This document shows positions 22,957 through 33,100 of a stretch of 64,000 nucleotides of DNA, one piece after another. The translations under genes were made by a program, and so were the position numbers. The notes under the pieces are model-generated. The model was not told the DNA's origin. It did not search any database and was given only the letters and a program-made list of their open reading frames with translations. Location of the stretch: assembly GCF_013328815.1 (NCBI RefSeq), contig NZ_JABUHN010000007.1, positions 1 to 64,000 on the forward strand. Reading direction: 5' to 3'. The stretch comes from Tabrizicola fusiformis. Its GTDB lineage: Bacteria > Pseudomonadota > Alphaproteobacteria > Rhodobacterales > Rhodobacteraceae. Each line of letters begins with the position of its first letter. The first letter of the stretch is position 1.

Positions 22957-23508
22957 TCAGGCATTCACCGGACGATAGCAGCGCGGCGGGTTGGTCACCG
23001 TATCGGTCGTCGTGGTGACGGTCTCGACAAATCCCGTGCCACGGGGAACCCGCGTTGTCGTCGCGGTCGCCGCCCCCGCAACCAGAACAAGCTGCAGCCG
23101 CTGCACCGGCCCTGTTCCGGCGGGAACGTTCTGCTCCACCACCTCGACGATGCCGGACGAGATCACACGGACGACCATCGCCGAATGCTGGGGGTTGCCG
23201 CGGGTCTCGGTCGCATCGGTGGTGTTGACCGAGCCGCTGCCATCGGGGTTGGTGACATCAACCGTGATCGAGCGGGTCCAGGAATAGCCGCTGAACTGCA
23301 ACACGTCGCCCGGCTGCAGCGCCGCCGGCTGCACCACCAGTCCCCAGACATACGAGGACAGGGGCCCAAAATTGGGCGTCTGGCTGCGCGAGGATTTCCC
23401 GCCGTTTCCGACAACGGCATCCTCGACCAGGGTCCAACATTCGCCGTCGCCGTAACGCCCGGTTTTTCCGGTGGCAAAGGTGACGGCAGCCGCAGCATCA
23501 TAGGGCAT
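22957..23508 (-). CDS. Small protein with NlpC/P60- or CHAP-like cysteine-peptidase features, function unknown
   Basis: A 183-residue protein starting MPYDAAAAVTFATGK, with GAGGA six bases before ATG 23508. A possible papain-like catalytic set is visible: Cys in YGDGECWTLVEDAV near residue 25, the LQPGDVLQF strand motif near 65-75 that in this fold leads to the active site, and His in PQHSAMVV near 108 followed by VVEQN. There is no signal peptide. The C-terminal end is Thr/Val-rich. Fold assignment rests on motif spacing only; an unrelated protein is possible. It sits between tufB and tRNA-Trp on the same strand. Confidence 0.6.
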   Translation of the reverse strand: MPYDAAAAVTFATGKTGRYGDGECWTLVEDAVVGNGGKSSRSQTPNFGPLSSYVWGLVVQPAALQPGDVLQFSGYSWTRSITVDVTNPDGSGSVNTTDATETRGNPQHSAMVVRVISSGIVEVVEQNVPAGTGPVQRLQLVLVAGAATATTTRVPRGTGFVETVTTTTDTVTNPPRCYRPVNA

Positions 23509-23610
23509 GGCAAATCCTCGCATGAAAAGGGCAGTCGGGCTTCAATGCGGGAATGATAGCGTGTTGCAGGGCGCCGCGATAGTGGCCCGCGGGGGCAGGC
23601 CCAAAGCAAA

Positions 23611-23632
23611 GGGCCGCCCCGAAGGGCGGCCC
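23611..23632 (-). terminator. Terminator after tufB
   Basis: A nine-base stem (GGGCCGCCC) closes on a TTCG loop when read on the minus strand and is followed by TTTGCTTTG. It lies about 40 bases past the tufB stop and nearly duplicates the hairpin after rplA. Confidence 0.85.
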
Positions 23633-23633
23633 A

Positions 23634-23657
23634 GTAGGATGGGCAATTTGCCCATCC
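23634..23657. repeat. Palindromic repeat copy 7
   Basis: GTA followed by perfect 10-base arms (GGATGGGCAA and its complement, 23637-23657) around one T. It lies between the tufB stop codon and its terminator, the same arrangement as at rplA. Confidence 0.8.
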
Positions 23658-23671
23658 CTTGTTTCTTTGGC

Positions 23672-24847
23672 TTATGCGATGATCTTCGAGACCACGCCGG
23701 CGCCGACGGTGCGGCCGCCTTCGCGGATGGCGAAGCGCAGTTTTTCTTCCATGGCGATCGGCGCGATCAGTTCGACGTTGAACTTCAGGTTGTCGCCCGG
23801 CATCACCATTTCAGTGCCTTCCGGCAGTTGCACGGTGCCCGTCACGTCCGTCGTGCGGAAGTAGAATTGCGGACGGTAGTTCGCAAAGAACGGCGTGTGA
23901 CGGCCGCCTTCTTCCTTCGTCAGGATATAGGCTTCGGCTTCGAACTTGGTGTGCGGGTTCACCGACTTCGGCTTGCACAGCACCTGGCCGCGCTCAACGC
24001 CGTCACGGTCGATGCCGCGCAGCAGCACGCCGACGTTGTCGCCAGCTTCACCACGATCCAAGAGCTTGCGGAACATCTCGACGCCGGTGCAGACCGACTT
24101 CTTGGTGTCACGGATGCCGACGATTTCAACTTCGTCGCCGACGTTGATCACGCCACGCTCGATCCGGCCGGTCACAACCGTGCCGCGGCCCGAGATCGAG
24201 AACACGTCTTCGATCGGCATCAGGAACGGCTGGTCAACCGCACGCGCCGGGGTCGGGATATACGAATCGACCGCAGCCAGCAGGGCGCGGATCGAATCTT
24301 CACCGATGTCCTTGCGCTCGCCGATCATCGCCTGGTGGGCCGAGCCCTTGATGATCGGAATGTCGTCGCCGGGGTATTCGTAGGACGAGAACAGCTCGCG
24401 CAGTTCCATTTCCACCAGCTCGATCAGCTCTTCGTCATCAACAAGGTCAACCTTGTTCATGTAGCAGACCATGTAGGGAATGCCCACCTGACGGCCAAGC
24501 AGGATATGCTCGCGGGTCTGCGGCATCGGGCCGTCCGAAGCCGCGCAAACCAGGATCGCGCCGTCCATCTGCGCCGCACCCGTGATCATGTTCTTCACAT
24601 AGTCGGCGTGGCCGGGGCAATCGACGTGCGCGTAGTGACGGTTCTCCGTCTCATACTCAACGTGCGCCGTCGAAATCGTGATCCCACGAGCCCGCTCTTC
24701 CGGCGCACCGTCGATCTGGTCATAGGCGCGGAATTCACCAAAATACTTGGTGATCGCTGCCGTCAGCGTCGTCTTCCCATGGTCAACGTGGCCAATCGTG
24801 CCAATGTTGACGTGCGGTTTCGTCCGTTCAAACTTTGCCTTTGCCAT
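23672..24847 (-). CDS. tuf: Elongation factor Tu, copy 2
   Basis: This second 391-residue EF-Tu has the same amino-acid sequence as the copy at 3011-4186, and every stretch of DNA I compared within the gene is also identical. Identity ends abruptly at the start codon and just past the stop, which points to gene conversion keeping the pair alike. It has its own promoter and terminator, so it is probably a single-gene unit ahead of the tRNA-Trp/secE operon, the usual place for tufB. Confidence 0.98.
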   Translation of the reverse strand: MAKAKFERTKPHVNIGTIGHVDHGKTTLTAAITKYFGEFRAYDQIDGAPEERARGITISTAHVEYETENRHYAHVDCPGHADYVKNMITGAAQMDGAILVCAASDGPMPQTREHILLGRQVGIPYMVCYMNKVDLVDDEELIELVEMELRELFSSYEYPGDDIPIIKGSAHQAMIGERKDIGEDSIRALLAAVDSYIPTPARAVDQPFLMPIEDVFSISGRGTVVTGRIERGVINVGDEVEIVGIRDTKKSVCTGVEMFRKLLDRGEAGDNVGVLLRGIDRDGVERGQVLCKPKSVNPHTKFEAEAYILTKEEGGRHTPFFANYRPQFYFRTTDVTGTVQLPEGTEMVMPGDNLKFNVELIAPIAMEEKLRFAIREGGRTVGAGVVSKIIA

Positions 24848-24905
24848 CGCGGGGCGCCCTCGGGTTGGGGGGCCCGGCGACGGGCCCTTCTCTACACGCG
24901 CGGCG

Positions 24906-24933
24906 ACTTAGCCCTTGGCCCGGAAGAAATCAA
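24906..24933 (-). promoter_or_regulatory. Candidate tufB promoter
   Basis: On the minus strand TTGATT and CTAAGT are separated by 16 bases, giving a start near 24899 and a leader of about 50 bases. It overlaps nothing but the last bases after the lipoprotein gene. Confidence 0.55.
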
Positions 24934-24936
24934 GCC

Positions 24937-25602
24937 TCAGTTGGCAGGAGCCGGGGCCGGAACGGGTGCCGGGGCCACAGCCACCGGCGCCGCCGCAGGC
25001 GCGGGCTTGCTGACCACGGTCGGCGCCGGGGCCGGGGTGGGCCGCTTGATCGGCGGCAGGCCGAACCATTCGGGATTGGTCAGAAGCCATGCCTCGATCT
25101 GTTTGACGGCATTGTAGGACAGGATCTCCATCTGCTTTTCCGCAGATTGGGTCAGCCCCGAACCGATGAAGGTATTGGGCGAACCCTTTTCAAAGATGGT
25201 GAACTGCTTGCCCTCGGGGTTCAGCTTTGTCTGCGAGGCATCGTCCCAGATATTGGCCGTGACCACCAGAATCGACTTCGGCTTCAGCACCAGCGGCACG
25301 CCGGGCGGGGCCAGCGCATAGGCATCAATCGAGATGCCGATGTTGTAAAGCTTGCTGCCGTTATAGCGGCCAAAGCGGTCGGCGACGGCTTTTTCCATCG
25401 CCGCTTCCCACATCTCGGGCGTGGCATCGCGCGAAATCGGCACCTTCTTGACGTTCGAGGCCACCGCCACATTCAGGCCAAGCGCGAAATCGCCCATCGG
25501 CACCGGCGGCTCGGCCAGATCGTTGGTCTGGCAGGCGGTCAGGGCGGCAAGCCCGATCGTCAGCGCCAGCACCCGGGGAATCGCACGAAAGGGGAATCGC
25601 AT
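24937..25602 (-). CDS. Lipoprotein with Pro/Ala-rich C-terminal tail, function unknown
   Basis: A 221-residue protein with a lipoprotein signal: basic start MRFPFRAIPRVL, hydrophobic core, then the lipobox Leu-Thr-Ala-Cys at about residues 21-24. The body of about 165 residues (ALGLNVAVASNVKKVPISR; KPKSILVVTANIWDDAS) has no family I can name with confidence. The last 35 residues alternate Pro, Ala and Val and may be an extended tether in the periplasm or across peptidoglycan. AAGGA lies seven bases before ATG 25602. It is divergent from the P450 gene. Confidence 0.8.
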   Translation of the reverse strand: MRFPFRAIPRVLALTIGLAALTACQTNDLAEPPVPMGDFALGLNVAVASNVKKVPISRDATPEMWEAAMEKAVADRFGRYNGSKLYNIGISIDAYALAPPGVPLVLKPKSILVVTANIWDDASQTKLNPEGKQFTIFEKGSPNTFIGSGLTQSAEKQMEILSYNAVKQIEAWLLTNPEWFGLPPIKRPTPAPAPTVVSKPAPAAAPVAVAPAPVPAPAPAN

Positions 25603-25725
25603 GGGGGTATCCTTGGAATGCCACCGTTTCGGGATACAGACAGCCGCGCCGCCGCGCAACCATGCCGCCTTTGACGCCACCCCGCCCTGCCCTATCTTGG
25701 CTACAGCGCAGAAGCGGAGGGGACC

Positions 25726-27108
25726 ATGGGCCAGCAAGACCAGAGGCAGGACCACGGGCAGGCGGCGGCGGTTCCGGTGCGGGTTCCCTTGGGTGTCCGG
25801 CCGCTGGGCGTGCTGGGCACGCTGCGGGCGGGGCAGCGCAATGTGCTGGAACTGATCCCCGAAGTGGCCACCCATGCGCCGATCCTGTCGGGGCATACCG
25901 GAAAACGCTGGCATATGCTGATGGACCCCGAGGGGCTGCGGCAGGTGCTGCGCGACCGGGTGAACGATTATCCCAAATCGCTGGTGACCAAGCTGATCCT
26001 TGGCCCGGCCATCGGGCAAAGCCTGTTCGTGGCCGAGGGGGAGGATTGGCTCTGGCAACGGCGGGCGGCGGCGCCGGTCTTTACCCACCGCAATGTGGCG
26101 GCGCTTGGCCCGGTGATGACCCATGCCGCCGAGCGGGCGGCCGAACGAATCGCCGCCGCCATGGGCCGCGCCGCGGATGTCTATGCCGAGATGGTGACGG
26201 CCACGTTTGAGGTGATCACCGATGTCACCTTTTCCGGCGGCGAGGGGTTTGACCGCGCCGCCACCCACCGCGCCATCGAAGCCTATATCGCCCAGACGGC
26301 CAAGGTCTCGCTGCTGGATATTCTGGGGGCGCCCGCCTGGGTGCCGCGCCTGCACCGGCTGCGCGGACGTGGGGGAGTGGATGAGATGAAGCGCGTCGCC
26401 GATGCCGCCATCGCCCGGCGCGGGCGCGAGGGGACGCGGGCAGTGCCCGATCTGCTGGACCTGTTGCGCCGGGCCGAAGACCCGGCCTCGGGGCGGCAGA
26501 TGACGCCCGAGGAAATGCGCGACAACCTCTTGACCTTCATCGTCGCCGGGCATGAGACGACCTCGCTGGCGCTGTCCTGGGCGCTCTACCTGTGCGCCTT
26601 CGATCCCGCCGTGCAACAGGCCGCCCGGGCCGAGGCGCAGGCGGTGCTGGGCAGCCGCGCGGCAACGGCGGCGGATGTGCCCGCCCTGCCCCTGACCCGC
26701 GCCATTCTGGACGAGGCGATGCGGCTTTACCCGCCTGCCGCCTTTCTGTCGCGCACCGCGCAGGCGCCTGACACCCTCTTGGGGCGCGAGGTGCGGCGGG
26801 GCGATACCATCATTCTGCCCATCTATGCGCTGCACCGGCACCATGCGCTGTGGAAGACCCCCGACGCCTTTGACCCGTCGCGCTTTGCCGATCCCAAAGC
26901 CGTCCCGCGCTATGCCTATCTGCCCTTCGGCGACGGGCCGCGCATCTGCATCGGCGCCTCCTTTGCGCTGCAAGAGGCGGTGATCATCCTGGCCACCCTG
27001 CTGGCCCGTTTCCGTTTTGCCCGCATTCCGGGGCGCGATCCCAAGCCGGTGATGATCCTGACGCTGCGGCCCGAAGGCGGGGTCTGGTTGCAGGTTGATC
27101 CGGCCTGA
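25726..27108 (+). CDS. Cytochrome P450
   Basis: A 460-residue soluble P450. The oxygen-binding I helix carries AGHETT (Ala274 to Thr279), the K helix has Glu330-x-x-Arg333, and the haem loop FGDGPRICIG places the thiolate ligand at Cys408. It lacks a membrane anchor. Sequence style (a bacterial class resembling CYP1/3-type fatty-acid or terpene hydroxylases rather than the short camphor type) does not fix the substrate. No ferredoxin or reductase gene is adjacent, so redox partners must be elsewhere. It is the first of four plus-strand genes with small gaps. Confidence 0.93.
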   Translation: MGQQDQRQDHGQAAAVPVRVPLGVRPLGVLGTLRAGQRNVLELIPEVATHAPILSGHTGKRWHMLMDPEGLRQVLRDRVNDYPKSLVTKLILGPAIGQSLFVAEGEDWLWQRRAAAPVFTHRNVAALGPVMTHAAERAAERIAAAMGRAADVYAEMVTATFEVITDVTFSGGEGFDRAATHRAIEAYIAQTAKVSLLDILGAPAWVPRLHRLRGRGGVDEMKRVADAAIARRGREGTRAVPDLLDLLRRAEDPASGRQMTPEEMRDNLLTFIVAGHETTSLALSWALYLCAFDPAVQQAARAEAQAVLGSRAATAADVPALPLTRAILDEAMRLYPPAAFLSRTAQAPDTLLGREVRRGDTIILPIYALHRHHALWKTPDAFDPSRFADPKAVPRYAYLPFGDGPRICIGASFALQEAVIILATLLARFRFARIPGRDPKPVMILTLRPEGGVWLQVDPA

Positions 27109-27181
27109 CCATCTGCCGGGCATTCGGTGATTGCCCCGCGCGGGTCGCCTGCTACTCTGCGACGGACACAGCAAAAGGACC

Positions 27182-27625
27182 ATGCCCGTGACCCGTCTTG
27201 CCCTTGCCGCCACGCTTTGCCTTGCCGCCCTGCCCGCCCTTGCCGACACCCCGCGCGTGACACTGCGGATCACCTTCGATCCGGCTGCGGCCAAGGCGCT
27301 GGCCGACATGGGCGAGATGGTCACCGTTTCCAGCCATTTCTACGGCTTTCCGAAAGCAGGTGCCACGATGAAGCCCGACGAGATGGGCATGATCACGCTG
27401 GGCATCGAGGATATCACCATCCATCCCGCCGATGCCACGCTTGAGGCGGGGGGCCTTCTGATGTCGGCGCCGCTGGATCAGGTCGAAGAGCCGCTGGTGA
27501 ACGTCAATGTCTACTCGGCCCGCTTCGTGAACGAGAACAACCTTCTGGACTGCAACCTGCTGCCCGAAGAGTCGCTGGCCAAACTGACCGGCCCGCAGGA
27601 CATCATCTGCAAACTGCTGCCCTGA
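27182..27625 (+). CDS. Exported protein of unknown function
   Basis: A 147-residue protein with a cleavable signal (hydrophobic stretch RLALAATLCLAALPALA, cleavage after Ala-Leu-Ala near residue 20). The mature part of about 125 residues is predicted to be beta-rich, with two cysteines near the end (LLDCNLLP and DIICKLLP) that could form a disulfide. AAAGGA stands only two bases before ATG 27182, so GTG 27188 (eight bases) may be the true start. Family not recognised. It lies 15 bases upstream of the RidA-like gene. Confidence 0.65.
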   Translation: MPVTRLALAATLCLAALPALADTPRVTLRITFDPAAAKALADMGEMVTVSSHFYGFPKAGATMKPDEMGMITLGIEDITIHPADATLEAGGLLMSAPLDQVEEPLVNVNVYSARFVNENNLLDCNLLPEESLAKLTGPQDIICKLLP

Positions 27626-27640
27626 GAGCGGAGGAACCCC

Positions 27641-28126
27641 ATGTCCAGCCCCGAAGCCCTTGCCCATCACATGGGCCTCGACATTCCCGACTTTGACCGG
27701 ATCGGCTATTACGGCGCCGATTACGGCACGATGAAACCCTATCACCGGATCGGCTCGCTGCTGTTCCTGTCCGGTCATGTGGCGCAGATCGGCACGCAGA
27801 TCACCCATAGGGGGCGGCTGGGCGGCAATCTGACGACGGAAGAGGGCTATCAGGCGGCGCGGCAGACCGGGCTGAACCTTCTGGGCGGCATCCGGCAGGC
27901 GGTGGGCAGCCTTGACCGGGTGAAATCCATCGTGCGGACGCTGAACTTTGTCGTCTGCACCCCGGAATATGAGGATGTCCACAAGGTCTCTTCCGGTCTG
28001 TCGGACCTGCTGGTCGAGGTGTTCGGGCGTGAAATCGGGCTTGGCGGGCGGGCCACCATCGGCGTGATGGCGCTGGCGGGGGGCGTCTGTTTCGAGACAT
28101 GGGCCACCGTGGAAATTGCGGACTGA
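27641..28126 (+). CDS. RidA (YjgF/YER057c/UK114) family protein
   Basis: The 161-residue protein has the RidA-like features LLFLSGHVAQIG near residue 47, GNLTTEEGYQAARQTGLNLLGGIRQAVGSLDRVKSIVRTLNFVV across the helix and strand in the middle, and RATIGVMAL near the end. RidA enzymes hydrolyse reactive enamines and imines from PLP enzymes. This one belongs to the longer, divergent subgroup. The loop Arg of true RidA lies in the GRATIG segment. A GGAGG site precedes the start. Confidence 0.85.
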   Translation: MSSPEALAHHMGLDIPDFDRIGYYGADYGTMKPYHRIGSLLFLSGHVAQIGTQITHRGRLGGNLTTEEGYQAARQTGLNLLGGIRQAVGSLDRVKSIVRTLNFVVCTPEYEDVHKVSSGLSDLLVEVFGREIGLGGRATIGVMALAGGVCFETWATVEIAD

Positions 28127-28132
28127 GGCGCC

Positions 28133-29092
28133 ATGATCAAGGCTTATCAGCAGGCGGGCGAAGGCTTGGCCGAGGTTGCGGCCGATCAGGTGGCGACGGC
28201 GCAGTGGATCGACCTTCTGCAACCCACGGCGGAAGAGGTGGCCATGGTTGCGGCCCTTGGCCTGACCGTGCCACCGCTGTCGGAAATGGAAGAGATCGAG
28301 ATTTCGAACCGCCTCTACCATGATGACGGCGCCGATTACATGACGCTGGTGCTGCCCGGGCAGGATGTGCAGGGCGAACAGACGGCAGGCCCGGTGACCT
28401 TCATCCTGTCGCAGGACCGGCTGATCACCGTGCGCCACCACGCCCCCCGCCCGTTTGAAACTTTCCCGCAGCGGGCGGACCGCTCCGGCCTTGGCTGCCA
28501 GACGGCGGACCGGCTATTTCTGGGCCTGTTGCAGGAAATCGTCGGGCGACTGGCCGACCATCTGGAGGGGGTGGGCCGCGCGTTGGACGGCGTGGCGCGG
28601 CAGATCTACCGCCCCGGCCCGCGCGGACATCAACCGCAGGCCCTGCAAGAGGCGCTGACCCGCGTCGGCGCCGAGGGTGAGCGGCTGGGCCGGGTGCGGC
28701 TGGCGCTGCTGACGCTGGGGCGGGCGCTGAACTATGCCGCGCCCGCCCTTGCCCGCCGCCCCGAGGGGGCCGAACTGGACGCGGCACTGAAGGCCGAACT
28801 GCGCGATGTGGACGCGCTGGAGGTTCATGCCGAATTCCTGCACAGCCGGGTGGCGCTGGCTTCGGATGCCACGCTGGGCTCGATTGATCTGGCACAGAAT
28901 ACCACGGTGCGGATCGTGTCGGTCGTGTCCGTGCTGTTCCTGCCGCCGACCCTGATCGCCAGCGTCTATGGCATGAACTTCGCCCGGATGCCGGAACTGG
29001 CGCAGCCCTGGGGCTATCCGGCGGCGATCGGGCTGATGCTGGCCTCGGCCCTGATCACCTGGGCGGTGTTTCGGTTGAAAGGCTGGCTCTGA
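28133..29092 (+). CDS. CorA-family divalent metal transporter
   Basis: A 319-residue protein with a large cytosolic N-terminal domain and two C-terminal membrane helices. The signature YGMNF stands at the end of the first helix (about residue 281, after FLPPTLIASV), where it forms the mouth of the pore for hydrated magnesium. It lacks the usual acidic MPEL loop; the loop reads ARMPELAQPWGY, retaining MPEL. It starts six bases after the RidA stop codon and so is co-transcribed with it. Confidence 0.9.
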   Translation: MIKAYQQAGEGLAEVAADQVATAQWIDLLQPTAEEVAMVAALGLTVPPLSEMEEIEISNRLYHDDGADYMTLVLPGQDVQGEQTAGPVTFILSQDRLITVRHHAPRPFETFPQRADRSGLGCQTADRLFLGLLQEIVGRLADHLEGVGRALDGVARQIYRPGPRGHQPQALQEALTRVGAEGERLGRVRLALLTLGRALNYAAPALARRPEGAELDAALKAELRDVDALEVHAEFLHSRVALASDATLGSIDLAQNTTVRIVSVVSVLFLPPTLIASVYGMNFARMPELAQPWGYPAAIGLMLASALITWAVFRLKGWL

Positions 29093-29103
29093 TGTCACCG
29101 GCG

Positions 29104-29125
29104 GCGCGGGAGTGAACTCCCGCGC
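29104..29125. terminator. Bidirectional terminator between corA and the GntR gene
   Basis: A perfect nine-base stem (GCGCGGGAG with CTCCCGCGC) with a TGAA loop lies between the two convergent stop codons. There is no T run, but the position suits termination of both transcripts. Confidence 0.6.
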
Positions 29126-29134
29126 GGGCGCGCC

Positions 29135-29785
29135 TCAGGCCAGAACCGCCAACAGGTCCATCGCCGTAACCTGATCAAACTGCACATGGCGCTGCATCGC
29201 CGCATCGGCACCCGCGCTGTCGCGGGCCACGATCAGCCGCGCGATTTCGCGGTGTTCGCGCGCCGAAGCCGCAATCGCCCCGGCATAGCGGTAGCGCGCG
29301 CGGTAATAGGCCAGAAGCTTGCGCGCATTGGTCTTGATCATCTCGGTCAGGAAGGGATTGCCCGCCGCGATGGCCACACTTTCATGGAAGCGCAGGTTCA
29401 ACTGGTAATAGGCGTCCGGCTCGGCATCGCCATGCCGGGCGGCATGGGCCTCGCAGGCGGACACCGCCGCTTCGAGCGCCGTGGCACCGGCGCGCGACAG
29501 CCGGCGCGCGGCAAGGCCGGCCGCCTGCCCTTCAAGCCGGGCGTGAACCTCAAGGATGGCGAGGAACTCTTCCAGCGTCGGGCGGAATACCGTCGCCCCC
29601 TTGCGCGGCAGGCGGCGGATCAGGCCCACCGCCTCAAGCTGCAGGATCGCCTCGCGCACCGGGGTCCGCGACACGCCGAATTCGGCGACCAGCGCCCCCT
29701 CGTCGATCACATCGCCGGGGTTGAGGCGCCCAAGGTCGATCCATCCGAGGATCGTCGAAAGAAGGGTATCGGTCTGTCCTGCCAT
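29135..29785 (-). CDS. GntR-family transcriptional regulator (FCD/FadR type)
   Basis: A 216-residue regulator. The N-terminal winged helix-turn-helix is clear (PGDVIDEGALVAEFGVSRTPVREAILQLEAVGLI, about residues 22-55, then RLPRKGATV). A C-terminal all-helical FCD ligand domain includes HARLEGQAAGLAARR, the metal-site-like LNLRFHESVAIAAGN and EHREIARLI. I chose ATG 29785 because the preceding frame up to 29980 has no family character. FCD regulators sense small organic acids or amino-acid derivatives. The target is unknown. Confidence 0.88.
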   Translation of the reverse strand: MAGQTDTLLSTILGWIDLGRLNPGDVIDEGALVAEFGVSRTPVREAILQLEAVGLIRRLPRKGATVFRPTLEEFLAILEVHARLEGQAAGLAARRLSRAGATALEAAVSACEAHAARHGDAEPDAYYQLNLRFHESVAIAAGNPFLTEMIKTNARKLLAYYRARYRYAGAIAASAREHREIARLIVARDSAGADAAMQRHVQFDQVTAMDLLAVLA

Positions 29786-30111
29786 GCCCTGATGGAAAGC
29801 GGGAAAGCGCGCCCGCGTAAAGGGGGAACCGCCGCTTTTCCCCCGGCGCGCGCCATGCAGCGCGCCTGCAACCAGAGCGGACCCGCCGCCGCCACGCGCT
29901 GCGACCGAAGGTGGAAAACCCCGCGCCACCTGTAGCGCGAAAGACTCAATTGGGGCGGAAACCCGGGGAAAATAAGGCATAAATGCACCCTTACCATTGA
30001 AACTGCTGGATTTCGCAGCCGCATCGCCGTATCTCTGGCTGCAATCGGCCCCATAACACAGGGGCCTTACAATGAGCCCGGCAACGTCCAGGCATGAGGC
30101 GGAGTAGTAAG
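29786..30111. other. 326-base gap between the GntR gene and the adhesin gene
   Basis: No gene is supported here. It is a divergent intergenic region that must carry promoters for both neighbours. An inverted repeat GCAGCC (30015-30020) and GGCTGC (30037-30042), and a hairpin GGCCCC/GGGGCC (30047-30066) just before the adhesin gene, are possible regulatory or 5' leader structures. No clear sigma-70 boxes. Confidence 0.4.
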
Positions 30112-33100
30112 ATGGTTACGGCAATTCAATTTGCCGTCCGCAGTTCTGCGGGCGGAACGCAACATAGCTCTGTGGCCGGCGAGGGCCAGAGCAACTTCAT
30201 TCAGGTCGGATCGGGAGACAGCGTTTCGCTGAACCTCTCGCGGTCGAGCATCGTGGCCTATGAACAGCAGGGCGGCGATCTGGTGATCAAGCTGGTGGAC
30301 GGTCGTTCCATCGTGCTGTCGGGCTATTTCAACGAAGCCCCGGGCGACACCAATCACCTCTATCTTTCCTCCGAAGGCGAAATTGTTGAGGTCTTCGTGC
30401 AGGAGACCGGCAATGGCGTGCTGTTCGCCGATTACGGCCCGGTTTCGGGCTGGTCGAAGTGGAGCCCGCTGGACGATCTGCGCTATACGACGGCGGATGG
30501 CGTGAGCGAGGTTCTGGTCGCCTCGAATGAACCGGCGGGCATGGCGCCGCTGGTCCCGGGTCTGTTGGGTCTGGGTGGTGTGGGCGGCGCTGCGGCCATC
30601 ATCGGCGGCGCGGTTGTGGTCGGCGGCCTGCATGGCGGCGGCGGCACCAAGCGCACCCCGCCCACCGTCGATGCCCAGCCAGTCACCACGGTGACCACCA
30701 ACACCGAAGACGGCTCGCTGCATGTGTCCGGCACCGGCCAGTCGGGTGAGACGGTGGCCGTCACCATCGGCACCGTGACGGTGACCACCACCATCGGCAC
30801 CGATGGCAAATGGGCCGTGACCGTGCCGGAAACCGGCCTGCCGGCCGATGGCAGCTATACCGCGACCGTCGTGGTGACCCCTTCGACCGGCACGCCCGAC
30901 ACGCTGACCGGCCCGAATTTCATCATCGACCTGACGCCTCCGGCCGTCAGCGTCGTCGATGGCACCAAATCGACCGGCGACATTGAAAATCTTGTGGAAT
31001 ATCAGGATGGTGTGACCATCACCGGCCAAGGTGAGGCCGGGGCCACGATCCGGGTGCAGATCGGCACCGCCACCCAGACCACCACTGTTGCCGCCAATGG
31101 AAGCTGGTCGGTGACCTTCACCCAAAGCCAGGTTGCAGCGGGCGAATATGAGGTTCCGGTCACCGTCACCGCGACCGACCCCTTGGGCAACCGCACGGTG
31201 ATCACCGATACGCTGGTGATCGACACCGTGCCGCATCCGATCGCCTTCAACCCGGTCACCGCCGACAATGCGGTGAACCTTGTCGAAAGCCAGAGCGGCC
31301 TGACCGTCACCGGCACCTCGACCGCCGGGGCCACGCTGACCGTCACCCTGCAGGGCGTGGTGCAGACCACCACCGTCGGCGCCGATGGCCGCTGGTCGGT
31401 GACCTATGCGCCGGGCACCCTGCCGGGCGGCGAATATACCGCCACCCTGACCGCCACCACGGTTGATGTGGCCGGCAACACCTCGTCGGCGACGCACAGC
31501 TTTGTCGTGGACACGCTGACCTCGGTGGCCTTCACCGGGCAGGTTGCGGGTGACAACATCGTCAACGCCACCGAAGCGGCAGGCGCCATCATCCTGACCG
31601 GCACTGCGCAGGCCGGCTCCACCGTTTCGGTGGCGTGGAACGGCACCACCCTGCCCGCCACCGTAGGCGCCAACGGCACCTGGAGCGTGTCCTTCCCCGG
31701 CGCGGCGGGCGGCACCTACAGCTCGACCGCGACCGTGACGGCGACCGATGCCTATGGCAACACCGCCACCGCGACCCGCACCATTCAGGTGGATACCGAA
31801 ACCTCGGTCGCGGTGAACCCCGGGCAGGCGGGCGGCGACAACACGGTTTCGGGCAGCGAGGCGACCTCGGGCCTGCAACTGACCGGCACCGCCGAAGCGG
31901 GCGCCACCGTGCGCGTTACGTTTGAAGGGGTCACCCGCACCGTCACCGCAGGGGCGAACGGCACCTGGACGGCGAACTGGACCGCCGCCGAAGTGCGTCC
32001 GGGCAGCTATGCCTCGACCGTGCAGGTCAGCGCGAGCGATGCGGCAGGCAACACCGCCAGCACCTCGTATCAGATCAACGTCGATACCGAGGTGAACCCG
32101 TTCCAGCGCAGCACCCTTTCGACCGGCAGCGACCAGATCGTCAATGCGGTCGAGGCTGCGGCAGGTCTGACTGTGACCGGCATCGTCGAGGCAGGCTCCA
32201 CCGTGATCGTGCGGTTTGGCAGCGGTCAAAGCCGCACTGCCACCGTGGGCGCCGATGGCAAATGGACGCTGACCATTCCGGCGGGCGACATTCCGGCGGG
32301 TGAGAACAACGTCACCCTGACCGCAACGGCCACCGACCGCGTCGGCAACACCTCGACCCTGACCGAAACGGTGCGGGTCGATACGACGGTGGTGAACTTT
32401 GCCATGACCTCGGGCCGGATCGGCGGCGATGGCATCCTGAACGCCAGCGAAGTTGCGGCGGGCCTGACCCTGACCGGCACGTCGGAAGTGGGGGCGACCG
32501 TGGTGGTTCGTCTGGCCAACGGTTCCAGCCGCACCGTCACCGTGGGTGCCGATGGCAACTGGAGCGCCACCTTCGCCGCAGACGACCTGCCCCGCGGCGA
32601 AGCGACAAGCGCGGTCACCGTCACGGCGACCGACATTGCCGGCAACACCTCCAGTCTGAGCCAAAACTTCGCCGTCGATACCGTTGCGCCGGCGAACCCC
32701 TGGATCACCAATGACGCGGGCACCGGCAACCAGATTTCGGGCATCGCCATCGACGCGCGGGCCGGGGATGTGGATTACTTCACCGTCGCCGCCAATGGTG
32801 CCGTGGCCGAAGTCACGCCGCAGGTCAAATTCACCTCGGACGTGAATGTCGATGGCCAGACCGTGCCCAGCGACTGGGCCTTCTTCCCGACGCCGGTGCA
32901 TGACGGCACCTATCTGGTGATCCGTGATCAGGATGCGGCTGGCAACGAATCCAGCACGCTCTACATCCGCAACACCACGGGCGAAGTGACCGTTGACCTG
33001 AACCGTTCGGGGCTGGGTCAGTTCGACTTCGGCACCATCGACCTGACGGCGGCAGATGCCAACCTGACCCTGACCGAGGCGCAGATCCTGCGGCTGGCGG

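Noticed and set aside
25603-27324. Extension of the lipoprotein reading frame upstream across the P450 gene
   Set aside because: The frame is open but antisense to the P450. The lipoprotein has a clear signal and ribosome site at 25602.
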